61,000 nucleotides of DNA from Christensenellaceae bacterium (GCA_022510815.1 JAFLST010000014.1:1-61000); one strand, 5' to 3'; counted from the stretch's first letter, positions 25,248-34,182 are shown. Translations and numbers: made by a program. The notes: generated by a model not told the origin, from the sequence alone.

Positions 25248-25323
25248 GAAGCACCATCCTTTCTGCTCATTCAACGGCTATCGTGCCGTATTTCTTCCCT
25301 GTGCAACATTTTTCCGATCTTCT

Positions 25324-25352
25324 TTGACAAGCATGGAGAAAGCCGTTATAAT
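25324..25352 (+). promoter_or_regulatory. Promoter for the exported peptide-lgt unit
   Basis: TTGACA (25324-25329), 17-base spacer, TATAAT (25347-25352); a consensus promoter. Confidence 0.88.
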
Positions 25353-25400
25353 ATGATGGGATCATTCCCTGATTTGTACTCAGAAGGAGGTTTGCTCGCC

Positions 25401-25529
25401 ATGAGCAAAACCGTGATTCGCATTGTCGCGCTGCTGGTCATGCTGGCGCTGCTGGCCGTGATGGCCCCCGCGTCCACCCCGATGGCCATCGCGGAGGAAT
25501 CCAGCGCCTGCGCTGTGTGGGAGGGCTGA
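25401..25529 (+). CDS. Exported micropeptide (42 residues)
   Basis: A 42-residue reading frame starting with ATG at 25401, preceded by AAGGAGG (spacing about 11) and a consensus promoter. Residues 1-~31 are a textbook signal peptide (MSKTVIRIVALLVMLALLAV, then a cut site in PMAIA), leaving a mature tail of about 11 residues, EESSACAVWEG, with one cysteine. It stops two bases before the ATG of the Lgt homologue. It is either a small secreted peptide or the leftover N-terminus of a lost secreted protein. No family recognised. Confidence 0.6.
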   Translation: MSKTVIRIVALLVMLALLAVMAPASTPMAIAEESSACAVWEG

Positions 25530-25531
25530 CG

Positions 25532-26485
25532 ATGAACGAGCTGATCGTATCGTTTCACATCGGTTCCCTGCCCGTGACGGCCTATGCGCTGTGCCTGACC
25601 CTCGGGGCGCTGCTGGGCGTGCTGGTGACTGTGGCGCTGGGCCGCCGCCGGATTGGCACGGATGCCAGCCTGTCGCTGTGCCTGACGGTGCTGCCCTGCG
25701 CGCTGCTGGGCGCGAGGGTGATCTATTGCCTGACCAACATTCAGTATATTCAGATTGACCTTGACTACAGCTTCCTCGGCTTCCTGCTGCGGCCGTGGGA
25801 GGGCGGCTTTACGCTCTACGGCGCGATTCTCGGCGGCATGGCGGGCGTGTGGGCCTATGCCCGGGCGACGAAGCGGCAGGCGGCGGAGCTGCTTAACCTT
25901 GCGGCCCCCGGCGCGGCTGCGGCGCTGGCACTGGCGCGGCTCGGCGAGTATTTTACCGGGCAGGGTCTGGGCAAGTTAGTGGATGCGGAGGCGCTGCACT
26001 TTTTCCCGCTGACCGTGCAGGACATGTGGGGGGACTGGTGCATGCCCGTCTTCTTCTATGAAGCGCTGGCCGCGGCGGTGATCGCCGTGATCGCGTGGCG
26101 GCTGCTGGAAGGGCAAAGGCCCGCTGCCGAGGTGTTCATCGTCCTCTTGGGGCTGACGCAGGTGCTGTTTGAGTCCTGGCGCATGGACGAGTTCATCCGC
26201 TTCGGCTTCGTGCGGTTCAATCAGATCGTCAGCGCCGTGCTGATGGCTGCGGTGCTGGGCCTGCGCATCTGCCGGGAAGTGAAGGAGCGCGGCTGGTTCG
26301 CGTGGCAGACCGCGCGCATCGCGCTGTTCGTCGTGGGCATCGGCGTCATCATCGCCATCGAGTTCGGGCTGGACAAGTCGACCATTGACAACCGCCTGCT
26401 CTACGTCGTGATGGCGGCAACGCTGGCGGCCATGGGCGTTTCCCTGCTGGCGGAGAATCCCGGCCTGAAACGCGTGAAAGGATGA
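25532..26485 (+). CDS. lgt: Prolipoprotein diacylglyceryl transferase homologue (divergent)
   Basis: A 317-residue polytopic membrane protein with the Lgt layout of seven or more helices. Lgt moves diacylglycerol from phosphatidylglycerol to the lipobox cysteine of prolipoproteins. Recognised are the opening (IVSFHIGSLPVTAYALCLTLG), RPWEGGFTLYGAILGG and ARLGEYFTGQGLG. Two family residues are changed: the histidine usual in GG[LM]xxHGG is Tyr96, and GR[IL]GNF reads ARLGEYF (N to E139); R136 is kept. A C-terminal extension adds about three more helices. Start at the ATG at 25532 behind GGAGGG. It could be a working but divergent Lgt, or a paralogue with another role. Confidence 0.75.
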   Translation: MNELIVSFHIGSLPVTAYALCLTLGALLGVLVTVALGRRRIGTDASLSLCLTVLPCALLGARVIYCLTNIQYIQIDLDYSFLGFLLRPWEGGFTLYGAILGGMAGVWAYARATKRQAAELLNLAAPGAAAALALARLGEYFTGQGLGKLVDAEALHFFPLTVQDMWGDWCMPVFFYEALAAAVIAVIAWRLLEGQRPAAEVFIVLLGLTQVLFESWRMDEFIRFGFVRFNQIVSAVLMAAVLGLRICREVKERGWFAWQTARIALFVVGIGVIIAIEFGLDKSTIDNRLLYVVMAATLAAMGVSLLAENPGLKRVKG

Positions 26486-26490
26486 ACGTT

Positions 26491-27312
26491 ATGAGGGTTA
26501 TCCATCCCCAAGGCATCTACAACGGCAACGCGCCGGAGAACGTGTTCATCGCCGTGGACGATATGGGCACCCAGTACGGCGTGGCGACCATCGTCTATCA
26601 GCGCCAGCAGGACATGTTCCCCGACAGGCCGCACAATATGTTTATCACGCTGGACAGCCAGCCCGCGGCGCAGTATCTGCTCTTCGGCGCGCTGATGGGC
26701 CGCGCCCAGCAGCTCTGGCATGAGAACGGGGCTGATCAGCGGGCCCGGGTCTATACCTCCGTGCAGCCCTCCGATGAGGGACGGCTGGCCTTCTATGAGC
26801 GCAACGGCTTCGACATCAGCGTGTCGGAAAACGCCGTGCGGCTGGAGATTCCCGAGGGCTATGGCCGCGAGCCCATGGGCTGCTCGACCAATCAGCTTCC
26901 GCTGAACACCCTGCAGGATCAGATGGACTTCATCTGCCGCCTGCAGCAAAACGGCGTCAACTATATCGACCAGCCCCTCCTCCAGCAGATGCAGATTCAG
27001 CCGCACTTCCTCGGCCTCGGCATGATCTACAACACGCAGGAGGGCCCCCGGCTGATCGGCGAGATCATCCTCGCGGGACAGGGCAGCAGCTGCGAGGTGC
27101 TGGCGATGTACATCATCCCCGAGTACCGGCGGCAGGGACTGGGCCGCGTGCTGCTCCACCGGGCCATGGCCATCGTCGCGGCGGAGGGCGTGAACCTCAT
27201 CGTGGGCCGCATCCTCAGCAACAGCCTGCCCCAGTGCCGCCTCGCCGCCAATTTCCGCAGCACCATCACTCGGCAGGAGACGCTGTTTCCGAGCTTATAT
27301 CTCAATCCCTGA
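26491..27312 (+). CDS. GNAT-fold acetyltransferase-like protein, probable tandem domains
   Basis: A 273-residue protein whose C-terminal half has a good acetyl-CoA-binding motif, VLAMYIIPEYRRQGLGRVLLHRAM, and whose N-terminal half has YERNGFDISVSENAVRLEIPEG, the end of a second GNAT-like domain. Two-domain GNATs of this size are common in Clostridia, with unknown substrates. The lgt stop codon overlaps an upstream in-frame ATG at 26482, but that one has no spaced ribosome site, so I prefer the ATG at 26491 behind AAAGGA. Probably co-transcribed with lgt. Confidence 0.75.
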   Translation: MRVIHPQGIYNGNAPENVFIAVDDMGTQYGVATIVYQRQQDMFPDRPHNMFITLDSQPAAQYLLFGALMGRAQQLWHENGADQRARVYTSVQPSDEGRLAFYERNGFDISVSENAVRLEIPEGYGREPMGCSTNQLPLNTLQDQMDFICRLQQNGVNYIDQPLLQQMQIQPHFLGLGMIYNTQEGPRLIGEIILAGQGSSCEVLAMYIIPEYRRQGLGRVLLHRAMAIVAAEGVNLIVGRILSNSLPQCRLAANFRSTITRQETLFPSLYLNP

Positions 27313-27581
27313 TCAAACAACAAGCAATACCCCGGGAGATGTCGGAGGGACTGTACCCTGCCGCCGCCAGTGGCGGAAGCAGGCAGGAGGAGGGCCAATG
27401 AGGCACTCGTGCGGAGAGCAGATGCTTGCCGCGCGGCGATGCCGAATGGTGATCCCGCAGGCCTTCCGACTTTCCGTCGACAATCGGCGACGTGTGCGGC
27501 GATTGTCGTTGCTTTCCGGCGGAAAGCCGCACATCTGCAAAAAGCCGCTATGCCGACACGCTGTGAAAGGAGGATGCGTCC
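27313..27581. other. Gap upstream of polC with several small hairpins
   Basis: No supportable gene. It contains CCGCC-AGT-GGCGG, a 9-bp inverted repeat CGACAATCG...CGATTGTCG and GCTTTCC-GGC-GGAAAGC. None is followed by a T run; they may belong to the polC leader. Confidence 0.4.
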
Positions 27582-30500
27582 ATGAGCTACGAGGATTTGC
27601 TGGGTCAGATCTACGCGGAGCTGCCGCACCTGCGGGGTCAGCTTACCTCGCCGCAGGTGGTGTATGTGCGCGCGCAGGGCAAGGTGTACGTCACCTTCGA
27701 GTCGCAGGTGCTGGTGGAAGAAGCGTCCTTCCTGAAGCTGGAGAGCATCCTGCGGCGCATCTTTCCCCAGAAGCCGCTGGCCCTTCGCGTGGTCTCGCCG
27801 GGGCTGCGGCAGGACTTCCTCGACAACATTCAGGCCTACAAGCCCGTGCTGACGGACTTCCTCAAGCGCAACTATCCCGCCTCGGTGAGCTGGATGGATC
27901 AGATCGACTGGAACTGTCAGGGCGACCGGGTCACGCTGACCTTCCCGGACCCCTTCTCACTGGAATACATGGGCCGGCAGAACGTCTCCGCGCGGCTGGC
28001 GCAGGCCGTGAAGGACATCTTCTCCGCCGAGGTGAAGGTGGAGCTGACCGTCGCGGGCGATCAGGAGAAGCGCCTTGCCGAGATGCGCGAGGAGCGTGCC
28101 CGGGAGCGCGCCGTGGCCTACTCCATGGCTGACCTCCATGCCCGCTACGGCGAGCCCGCGCAGTCTGCGGAGCCTGCCGAAAAGAAGGAGCGCAAGCCCT
28201 CTCAGCCCCGGGAGCGCAAGCCGAAGGAGCCGGAGAAGAAGCAGAACGACAGCGTCTTCCCGCAGATGACGGATCACGCCCTCGGCAAGCCGATCTTTGG
28301 CCGGGGCGTCGCGGACAGGCCTGTTGAGATGAAGGAGCTGACCAGCGACTCGGGTCTCGTGGTGGTGCAGGGCGACATCTTCAAGCTGGAGACCAAGGAA
28401 TTAAAGGGCGGCGAGATGCTGCTGGTGTCCTTCGCGGTCACGGACTACACCTCGTCCATCCTCTGCAAGACCTTCCTGCGCTTCCGCAAAGGGTCTTCCT
28501 TCCGCCGCAATGACGACGCGCCTCCCGCGCCCATCACCGACGAGGAGCGCAAGGCCGTGATGGACAAGGTGGCGCAGATCAAGGTCGGCATGAACGTCAA
28601 GCTGCGCGGCGAGTGCATGTATGACAATTTCGCCCGGGAGCTGTCCATCTCCGTGCGGGACATGGTGCCCATGGAGCGCATCGAGCGGCAGGACACCGCC
28701 GAGGAAAAGCGCATTGAGCTGCACATGCACACCAACATGTCCAACATGGACGCGCTGACCCCGGCGGGCGACCTCATCAAGCGGGCCATCGAGTGGGGAC
28801 ACCCGGCGGTGGCTGTCACGGATCACGGCGTGGTGCAGGCCTTCCCGGCGGCCTTCAACGCGGCGAGAAAGCAGCCCATCAAGCTGATCCCCGGCTGCGA
28901 GGGCTACATGATCGACGAGACCGCCGTGGTGGCGAATCCCGACGACCGCCCGCTGGAAGCGCCCATCGTGGTGCTGGACTTTGAGTCGACGGGGCTGAAC
29001 ACCGCCGTTGATCGGGTGATCGAGATCGGCGCGGTGAAGCTGGTCGGCGGCACGGTGGCGGACAGCCTGTCCATTCTCGTGAATCCCAAGGTGCCGCTCA
29101 AGCCCAAGATCGTCGAGCTGACGGGCATCACGGACATGATGCTTGCCGACAAGGAGACCGCCGACACGGCGATCCCCAAGCTGATGGATTTCATCGGCGA
29201 CGCGCCCATCGCGGCGCACAACTCCGCCTTTGACGCGGCCCTGCTCAAGGCCGAGCTGCAGCGGCTGGGCCGAATCTTTGACGCGCCGGTGCTGGACACC
29301 CTGACCCTCGCCCGCAAGCTGTACCCGGAGCTCAAGTCCTTCCGGCTGGGAAGCGTGTGCCGCCATCTGGGCGTGTCCCTCAAGAATGCCCACCGCGCCG
29401 TGCACGACGCCACCGCCACCGCCCTGTGCCTTGCCCGGATGCAGCGGGAGGCCGCTGAGGAGCATGGCTTCACCAAGCTCAGCGACTTCAACCTGCTCAA
29501 GGGCGGCGCCATCGGCGAGAGCTATCACGTCATCCTGCTGGTCAAGAGTCAGGAGGGCCTTGTCAATCTGAACCGGCTGGTGTCCATCGGGCACCTCGAC
29601 TACTTCCGCCGCCGTCCGCACATGCCCAAGCGGCTGATTCAGCAGTACCGGGAAGGGCTCATCATCGGCAGCGCCTGCGAGGCGGGCGAGCTGTTCCGCG
29701 CGGTGCTGGCCAATGAGCCGTGGGAAAAGCTCAAGGAGATCGCCTCGTGGTACGACTACCTCGAGATTCAGCCCATCGGCAACAATGCCTTCCTTGTCCG
29801 CGAGGGCCGCGTGCCTGACGAGGAGGGCCTGCGGGAGCTGAACCGCGTTATCGTGCGGCTGGGAGAGGAGCTGGGCAAGCCGGTGGTGGCCACGGGCGAC
29901 GTGCACTTCCTCGACCCGCACCACGCCGTCAACCGCGCGATCATTCAGGCGGGCATGGGCTTTGAGGACTGCGATCAGCAGGCGCCCCTCTACTTCAAGA
30001 CCACCGACGAGATGCTGGAGGAGTTCGCTTACCTCGGCCCGGAAAAGTGCCATGAGGTGGTCATCGGCAACCCGCGCAAGATTGCCGATCAGGTCGATCA
30101 GCTTCAGCTTTTCCCCAAGCATCCCAAGGGGGAGGACACCTTCCAGCCCTTCTGGGAGGACGCGGCTCACGACATTGAGAGCATGGCGTGGGGCACGGCC
30201 CGGGAGTGGTATGGCGACGAGCTGCCGGAGCTGATCCAGAAGCGCCTCGAGAAGGAGCTGGGCTCCATCATCGGCTATGGCTTCGCGACGCTGTACTCCA
30301 TCGCTCAGAAGCTGGTCAGCAAGTCCCTCTCCGACGGCTATCTGGTCGGCAGCCGCGGCTCCGTCGGCTCCAGCTTCGTGGCCTGCATGTGCGGCATCAC
30401 CGAGGTGAACGCCCTGCCGCCCCATTACCGCTGCCCTGCCTGCCGCAAGGGCTTCTTCGACGTGGACAGGAGCAAATACAAGGTCGGCGTCGATCTGCCG

Positions 30501-32015
30501 GACAAGGACTGTCCCATCTGCGGCAAGAAGCTCGTCAAGGACGGCTTTGATATTCCCTTCGAGGTCTTCCTCGGCTTCGAGGGCGACAAGGTGCCCGATA
30601 TCGACCTGAACTTTTCCGGCGAATATCAGAACCGGGCTCACCACTATGTCGAGGAGCTGTTCGGCCGCGATCACGTTTTCCGGGCGGGCACCATCTCGGG
30701 CCTCGCGGACAAGACGGCCTACGGCTATGTCAGCAAATACCTCGAAGAGCGCAACATTCAGGCGGGCAACACCGAGAAGGAGCGTCTCGCCGCGGGATGC
30801 GTGGGCGTGAAGAAGACCACCGGCCAGCATCCCGGCGGCATGGTCGTCGTGCCCAAAGAGTATGAGATCTATCAGTTCACCGCGGTGCAGCATCCCGCCG
30901 ACGACATGGAGAGCGACTTTACCACCACACACTTTGACTTCAACTCCATGCACGACATTCTCGTCAAGCTGGACTGCCTCGGCCACGACGATCCGACCAT
31001 GATGCATGAGCTGGAGCTGCTCACGGGCATCAACTACAAGCAGGTGCCCCTCGACGACCCGGCGGTGCGCAGCCTGTTCTCCTCGCCGGAGGCCCTTGGC
31101 GTGACCAAGGAGCAGATCGACTGCACCACGGGCACCTTCGGCGTGCCGGAGTTTGGCACGGGCTTTGTGCGCGGCATGCTCGACGACACCAAGCCCACCA
31201 CCATGGAGGAGCTTTTGCGCATTTCGGGCCTGTCCCACGGCACCGACGTGTGGCTGGGCAACGCGCAGGACATTATCGTCTCGGGCACCGCAAAGCTCTC
31301 CGAGTGCGTCTGCTGCCGTGACGACATCATGAACTACCTCATCGAAATGGGCGTGCAGCCCAAGCTGGCCTTCACGACCATGGAGTCCGTCCGCAAGGGC
31401 AAGGGTCTCAAGCCGGAGATGGAGGACGCCATGCACGAGCACAATGTGCCCGAGTGGTTCATCGACTCCTGCAAGAAGATCAAATACCTCTTCCCCAAGG
31501 GCCACGCGGTGGCCTACGTCACCATGGCGCTGCGCGTGGCGTGGTACAAGGTGCACGAGCCGCTGGCCTATTACGCGGCCTACTTCACCGTGCGCGGCGA
31601 CGGCTTTGACGCGGCGACGATGCTGATCGACCCGGAGACCATCCGGCAAAAGATCCGCGAGGTCAAGGAGGCCGACACCAAGGCCAGCGCCCGCGAGCAG
31701 CAGCAGGTGACGGCCCTTGAGCTGGTTCTCGAGATGAACATGCGCGGCTTCAAGTTCCTGCCCTGCGACCTCTACAAGAGCGACGTGCGGCGCTTCCTGA
31801 TCGAGGATGGCGGCCTGCGGTGCCCCTTCATCAGCTTGGGCGGTCTGGGTCTTGCGGCGGCGGAAGCCATCGTCCGGGAGCGCGACAAGGCGCCGTTCCT
31901 CTCCGTTGAGGACATGAAGGAGCGGGCGAAGGTCTCCTCGGCGGTGGTGGAGCTGCTGCGGAGCCACGGCACGCTGGAAAACCTGAGCGAGACGAGTCAG
32001 GTCAGCATGTTCTAA
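27582..32015 (+). CDS. polC: DNA polymerase III alpha subunit, PolC type
   Basis: Main replicative polymerase of low-GC-type Gram-positives; 1,477 residues, near the usual 1,430-1,460. Domains in order: N-terminal domains (1-~230) with a charged PSQPRERKPKEPEKK linker; OB fold (~250-370); PHP domain with IELHMHTNMSNMD at ~377 and VAVTDHGV; proofreading 3'-5' exonuclease inserted in the PHP, with VVLDFESTGLN (~463) and AAHNSAFD; Zn module CPACRKGFFDVDRSKYK...CPICGKK (~950-985); palm motif PDIDLNFSGEYQ (~1004); KKTTGQHPGGMVVVP; C-terminal duplex-binding and helix-hairpin-helix part ending SQVSMF, which includes a beta-clamp-binding-like QVSMF. The ATG at 27582 follows GGAGGAT. Confidence 0.97.
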   Translation: MSYEDLLGQIYAELPHLRGQLTSPQVVYVRAQGKVYVTFESQVLVEEASFLKLESILRRIFPQKPLALRVVSPGLRQDFLDNIQAYKPVLTDFLKRNYPASVSWMDQIDWNCQGDRVTLTFPDPFSLEYMGRQNVSARLAQAVKDIFSAEVKVELTVAGDQEKRLAEMREERARERAVAYSMADLHARYGEPAQSAEPAEKKERKPSQPRERKPKEPEKKQNDSVFPQMTDHALGKPIFGRGVADRPVEMKELTSDSGLVVVQGDIFKLETKELKGGEMLLVSFAVTDYTSSILCKTFLRFRKGSSFRRNDDAPPAPITDEERKAVMDKVAQIKVGMNVKLRGECMYDNFARELSISVRDMVPMERIERQDTAEEKRIELHMHTNMSNMDALTPAGDLIKRAIEWGHPAVAVTDHGVVQAFPAAFNAARKQPIKLIPGCEGYMIDETAVVANPDDRPLEAPIVVLDFESTGLNTAVDRVIEIGAVKLVGGTVADSLSILVNPKVPLKPKIVELTGITDMMLADKETADTAIPKLMDFIGDAPIAAHNSAFDAALLKAELQRLGRIFDAPVLDTLTLARKLYPELKSFRLGSVCRHLGVSLKNAHRAVHDATATALCLARMQREAAEEHGFTKLSDFNLLKGGAIGESYHVILLVKSQEGLVNLNRLVSIGHLDYFRRRPHMPKRLIQQYREGLIIGSACEAGELFRAVLANEPWEKLKEIASWYDYLEIQPIGNNAFLVREGRVPDEEGLRELNRVIVRLGEELGKPVVATGDVHFLDPHHAVNRAIIQAGMGFEDCDQQAPLYFKTTDEMLEEFAYLGPEKCHEVVIGNPRKIADQVDQLQLFPKHPKGEDTFQPFWEDAAHDIESMAWGTAREWYGDELPELIQKRLEKELGSIIGYGFATLYSIAQKLVSKSLSDGYLVGSRGSVGSSFVACMCGITEVNALPPHYRCPACRKGFFDVDRSKYKVGVDLPDKDCPICGKKLVKDGFDIPFEVFLGFEGDKVPDIDLNFSGEYQNRAHHYVEELFGRDHVFRAGTISGLADKTAYGYVSKYLEERNIQAGNTEKERLAAGCVGVKKTTGQHPGGMVVVPKEYEIYQFTAVQHPADDMESDFTTTHFDFNSMHDILVKLDCLGHDDPTMMHELELLTGINYKQVPLDDPAVRSLFSSPEALGVTKEQIDCTTGTFGVPEFGTGFVRGMLDDTKPTTMEELLRISGLSHGTDVWLGNAQDIIVSGTAKLSECVCCRDDIMNYLIEMGVQPKLAFTTMESVRKGKGLKPEMEDAMHEHNVPEWFIDSCKKIKYLFPKGHAVAYVTMALRVAWYKVHEPLAYYAAYFTVRGDGFDAATMLIDPETIRQKIREVKEADTKASAREQQQVTALELVLEMNMRGFKFLPCDLYKSDVRRFLIEDGGLRCPFISLGGLGLAAAEAIVRERDKAPFLSVEDMKERAKVSSAVVELLRSHGTLENLSETSQVSMF

Positions 32016-32283
32016 GGGCCGCGGGGAACGGTGGGAGGCAGCCTTTCTGGGAAAAGCCGCTCCCACACCCTCCCGAAAAGCGGCGACGCTCATGTTTCGG
32101 GCAGGATGCCATTGACTTATTCGGATGCGCAGAGGAGTGAATCAGCGGTGCTGAGGGTTCTCTGCGTGGCTCGGCAATTCCGCAGGCTGGGCCTTTGCGC
32201 GCAAAAGTCCCTTCCCGAAACCCTCCTGAAAAGTTTCTGGCAGGCCCGGGGCCTGCGTGCGACACGCGGAAAGAGGTGTTCAC
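32016..32283. repeat. Non-coding spacer with remnants of an intergenic repeat
   Basis: This 268-base stretch between polC and the next gene shows no gene. It contains the 14-mer GCCGCTCCCACACC (32056-32069), which recurs in another intergenic gap at 48514-48527, and two related segments with AAAAG...CCCTCC...GAAAAG character near 32050-32082 and 32204-32240, consistent with a decayed dispersed repeat. Confidence 0.4.
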
Positions 32284-33072
32284 ATGGGCGTCGTGTATTA
32301 CGCGCGGATTGCGGCGGTGGGCAGCGAAGGCGATATGCGGCAGCTGTGTCAGGCCATGCTGCGCAATGCTGGCTGGGATGAAGAGATGCCTGCCGGCCTG
32401 GAAGCGCTGACGGAGACGGTCAGCCGGTTTGCCGCGGAGGAGGGCGGCCCGAAGTGCGGCTTCCTCTACGAGATGGTGACCCGGCGGGCTTACGGCGACG
32501 CGGAGGAGGACACCTGCCGGTTTACGGTGCGGCGGGAGGACTGCGGCCTGTGGTCGGCGCTGTTTGCCTTTGAGAGCGGCACGCCCTTTCAGCCGGAGGA
32601 CTGGCTGCGGCTGCATGTTCAGAGCGGCAAGGTGCCGATGCTGGCGCTGCGGGCCTGCGACGATTTCGACAGGGACAAGGGGCTGCTGGCGTTCTCCGGC
32701 GGATATCTTCAGGAGGACTGGAGCCGCATGGAGGAGTGCTGGCTCTGGCTGGTCACGCGCTACGGCGAGCAGGAGCCTGATGAGGCGATCCGGCGGCTGA
32801 ACCGACTGGCCCGGCTGCTGGCGGACGAGGAGGAAGACCTGACCGTGGGCGGGCTATTGCGGCGCTGCGGCGAGATGCTGCAAAGGCTGCATGACCGCGC
32901 TGCCGACGCGGAGGGACTGCGGGGCGCGCTGGAGACGGCGCTTCAGAACCGCGACTACCAGACGCTGTTCGCCCTGCAATGCGCGGTGGCCCAGTCCGCT
33001 TTGTGGGAGGCTGACCGCGCGGAATACTGGCGGCAGTGCCTCGGCAGGCTGGCGGAGGTCTTTCCGGCCTGA
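32284..33072 (+). CDS. Hypothetical protein between polC and yabP
   Basis: A 262-residue, helix-rich, acidic cytoplasmic protein with no signal peptide or membrane helix. The N-terminus MGVVYYARIAAVGSEGDMRQL is predicted strand-helix; the C-terminal third (LNRLARLLADEEEDLTVGGLLRRCGEMLQ) is all helical. Tryptophan is frequent (about ten). I recognise no family. Start at 32284 with AAAGAGGTG upstream; nine further in-frame codons back to 32257 have none. Position 52 bases before yabP on the same strand suggests possible co-expression with the sporulation/division genes, but that is only context. Confidence 0.7.
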   Translation: MGVVYYARIAAVGSEGDMRQLCQAMLRNAGWDEEMPAGLEALTETVSRFAAEEGGPKCGFLYEMVTRRAYGDAEEDTCRFTVRREDCGLWSALFAFESGTPFQPEDWLRLHVQSGKVPMLALRACDDFDRDKGLLAFSGGYLQEDWSRMEECWLWLVTRYGEQEPDEAIRRLNRLARLLADEEEDLTVGGLLRRCGEMLQRLHDRAADAEGLRGALETALQNRDYQTLFALQCAVAQSALWEADRAEYWRQCLGRLAEVFPA

Positions 33073-33124
33073 CGGGCGTTCTTTTTCCCGGAGCAGCCGC
33101 ATATCCTCCCGCGAGGTGAAAGCG

Positions 33125-33406
33125 ATGAACCGGGGAAGCGATATGGTGGAAAAGAGCTACGGACTGACGCTCGACAGGCGGCAGAAGGCTGTGCTGACCG
33201 GCGTAACCGACGTGGAGAGCTTCGATGAGGGCGCGGTCGTGCTGCACACCCACGGCGGGCGGCTCATCCTCACGGGTAGCGGCCTGCACGTCTCCAGCCT
33301 GCAGCTGGAGGAGGGGAAGCTGACGCTGGACGGCACCATCGACAGCGCGGCCTACGACGGTCAGCCCGGGAAGAAGCGCGGCTTCCTCCGCAAGGCGCTG
33401 GGATGA
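33125..33406 (+). CDS. yabP: Sporulation protein YabP
   Basis: A 93-residue protein of the YabP family: YGLTLDRRQKAVLTGVTDVESFDEGAVVL, then LHVSSLQLEEGKLTLDGTIDSAAYD and the basic tail KKRGFLRKALG, matching the family's LTGV..V.SFD and G.I.SL.Y pattern. In Bacillus yabP is expressed in the mother cell under SigE and needed for cortex/coat formation with YabQ. GAGGTG is seven bases before the ATG at 33125. Its stop overlaps the yabQ start (ATGA). Presence suggests a spore-forming lineage. Confidence 0.85.
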   Translation: MNRGSDMVEKSYGLTLDRRQKAVLTGVTDVESFDEGAVVLHTHGGRLILTGSGLHVSSLQLEEGKLTLDGTIDSAAYDGQPGKKRGFLRKALG

Positions 33407-33810
33407 TCCTCGAGAATCTGTTCGCTCAGGCGGCTCAGGGGCGAACGTTCCTGATGATGTGCGTGTGCGGATTGCTGCTGGGCGCGATGCTGCACCTGTC
33501 CCGGACTCTGCGGCAGTGGAAGCCGTGGCTGGGCAACGCGGCCGACGTGCTGGCGGCGCTGGCGCTGGGCGGCATGGCGCTGGGGGTGCTTTTGCTCAGC
33601 GGCGGCGGGCTGCGCGGGTATGCGCTGCTGGGCCTGCTGCTGGGCGCGGCGCTGTATCAGGCGGGGCTGAGCCGTCCCGTGGGCGCGCTGGGTCGGCTGC
33701 TCATGCGGCTATTGCAATTTCTTGCGCAAAAAGTCCCGGGAAAAGCAGGAAATGCTCCTTCCGCCGATGAATCTGTTATATCATCAAACGGCGGGAGGCA
33801 TACGGCATGA
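33403..33810 (+). CDS. yabQ: Sporulation membrane protein YabQ
   Basis: A 135-residue membrane protein with about three or four hydrophobic helices (FLMMCVCGLLLGAMLHLSRTL, VLAALALGGMALGVLLLSGG, YALLGLLLGAALYQ) and a basic C-terminus. Size, helix pattern and position directly after yabP and before divIC match YabQ, needed for spore cortex formation in Bacillus. The start overlaps the yabP stop by four bases and its stop overlaps the divIC start by four bases, so all three are translationally coupled. Sequence conservation of YabQ is low; context carries much of the call. Confidence 0.8.
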   Translation: MILENLFAQAAQGRTFLMMCVCGLLLGAMLHLSRTLRQWKPWLGNAADVLAALALGGMALGVLLLSGGGLRGYALLGLLLGAALYQAGLSRPVGALGRLLMRLLQFLAQKVPGKAGNAPSADESVISSNGGRHTA

Positions 33811-34172
33811 ACGGGCACAGCAGCGCGTGGCAGCGCGGCATTCTTCGTTGGCGCTATCTTGTCGTCATGCTGCTGCTGCTTTTTCTGGCGTTCTTTCTTG
33901 TCATGCGCGGCGTGAACAGCGACAAGGCCGATGTGGAAGCGGCTTATGCGCAGAGTTACCGTGAGCTGCTCCTGACGCAGGAGGCGTACAATGCCCTGAG
34001 CGCCGAGCTGGATCAGGTCGGCTCCAGCAGCTACATCGAGAACGTCGCCCGTCAGAATTTCTCCTTTCTGTGGGAGGGAGAGCTGCGGTTTGAGATCACC
34101 AATCCGGAGAATCTGAACGGCTACACCTATGAAGAGATGCAGATTCTGCAGGAGGAGCGCAAGCTGAAATAG
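33807..34172 (+). CDS. divIC: Septum formation initiator family protein (DivIC/FtsL-like)
   Basis: A 121-residue bitopic division protein: short cytoplasmic N-terminus, one membrane helix (YLVVMLLLLFLAFFLVM, residues ~17-33), an extracytoplasmic coiled coil (SYRELLLTQEAYNALSAELDQV) and the family end YIENVARQNFSFLWEGELRFEI. DivIC pairs with FtsL and joins FtsB/Q-type partners at the septum. The yabP-yabQ-divIC order is that of Bacillus and Clostridia. A terminator follows. Confidence 0.9.
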   Translation: MNGHSSAWQRGILRWRYLVVMLLLLFLAFFLVMRGVNSDKADVEAAYAQSYRELLLTQEAYNALSAELDQVGSSSYIENVARQNFSFLWEGELRFEITNPENLNGYTYEEMQILQEERKLK

Positions 34173-34182
34173 GTGTGTTTGA

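Noticed and set aside
24222-25529. A 435-residue frame on the plus strand
   Set aside because: It is antisense to the split-barrel and exported-protein genes; only its last 42 codons, from the ATG at 25401, have promoter and ribosome-site support.
27398-28132. Forward frame with a good GGAGGAGG site before polC
   Set aside because: The first 60 residues are Arg/Cys-rich and the rest is an out-of-frame reading of polC; the ribosome-like site alone is not enough.
28401-32093. A 1,230-residue open frame antisense to polC
   Set aside because: High-GC coding DNA leaves long open frames on the opposite strand. This one is low-complexity, His/Leu/Val/Arg-rich and follows polC codon positions, while polC has all family motifs.
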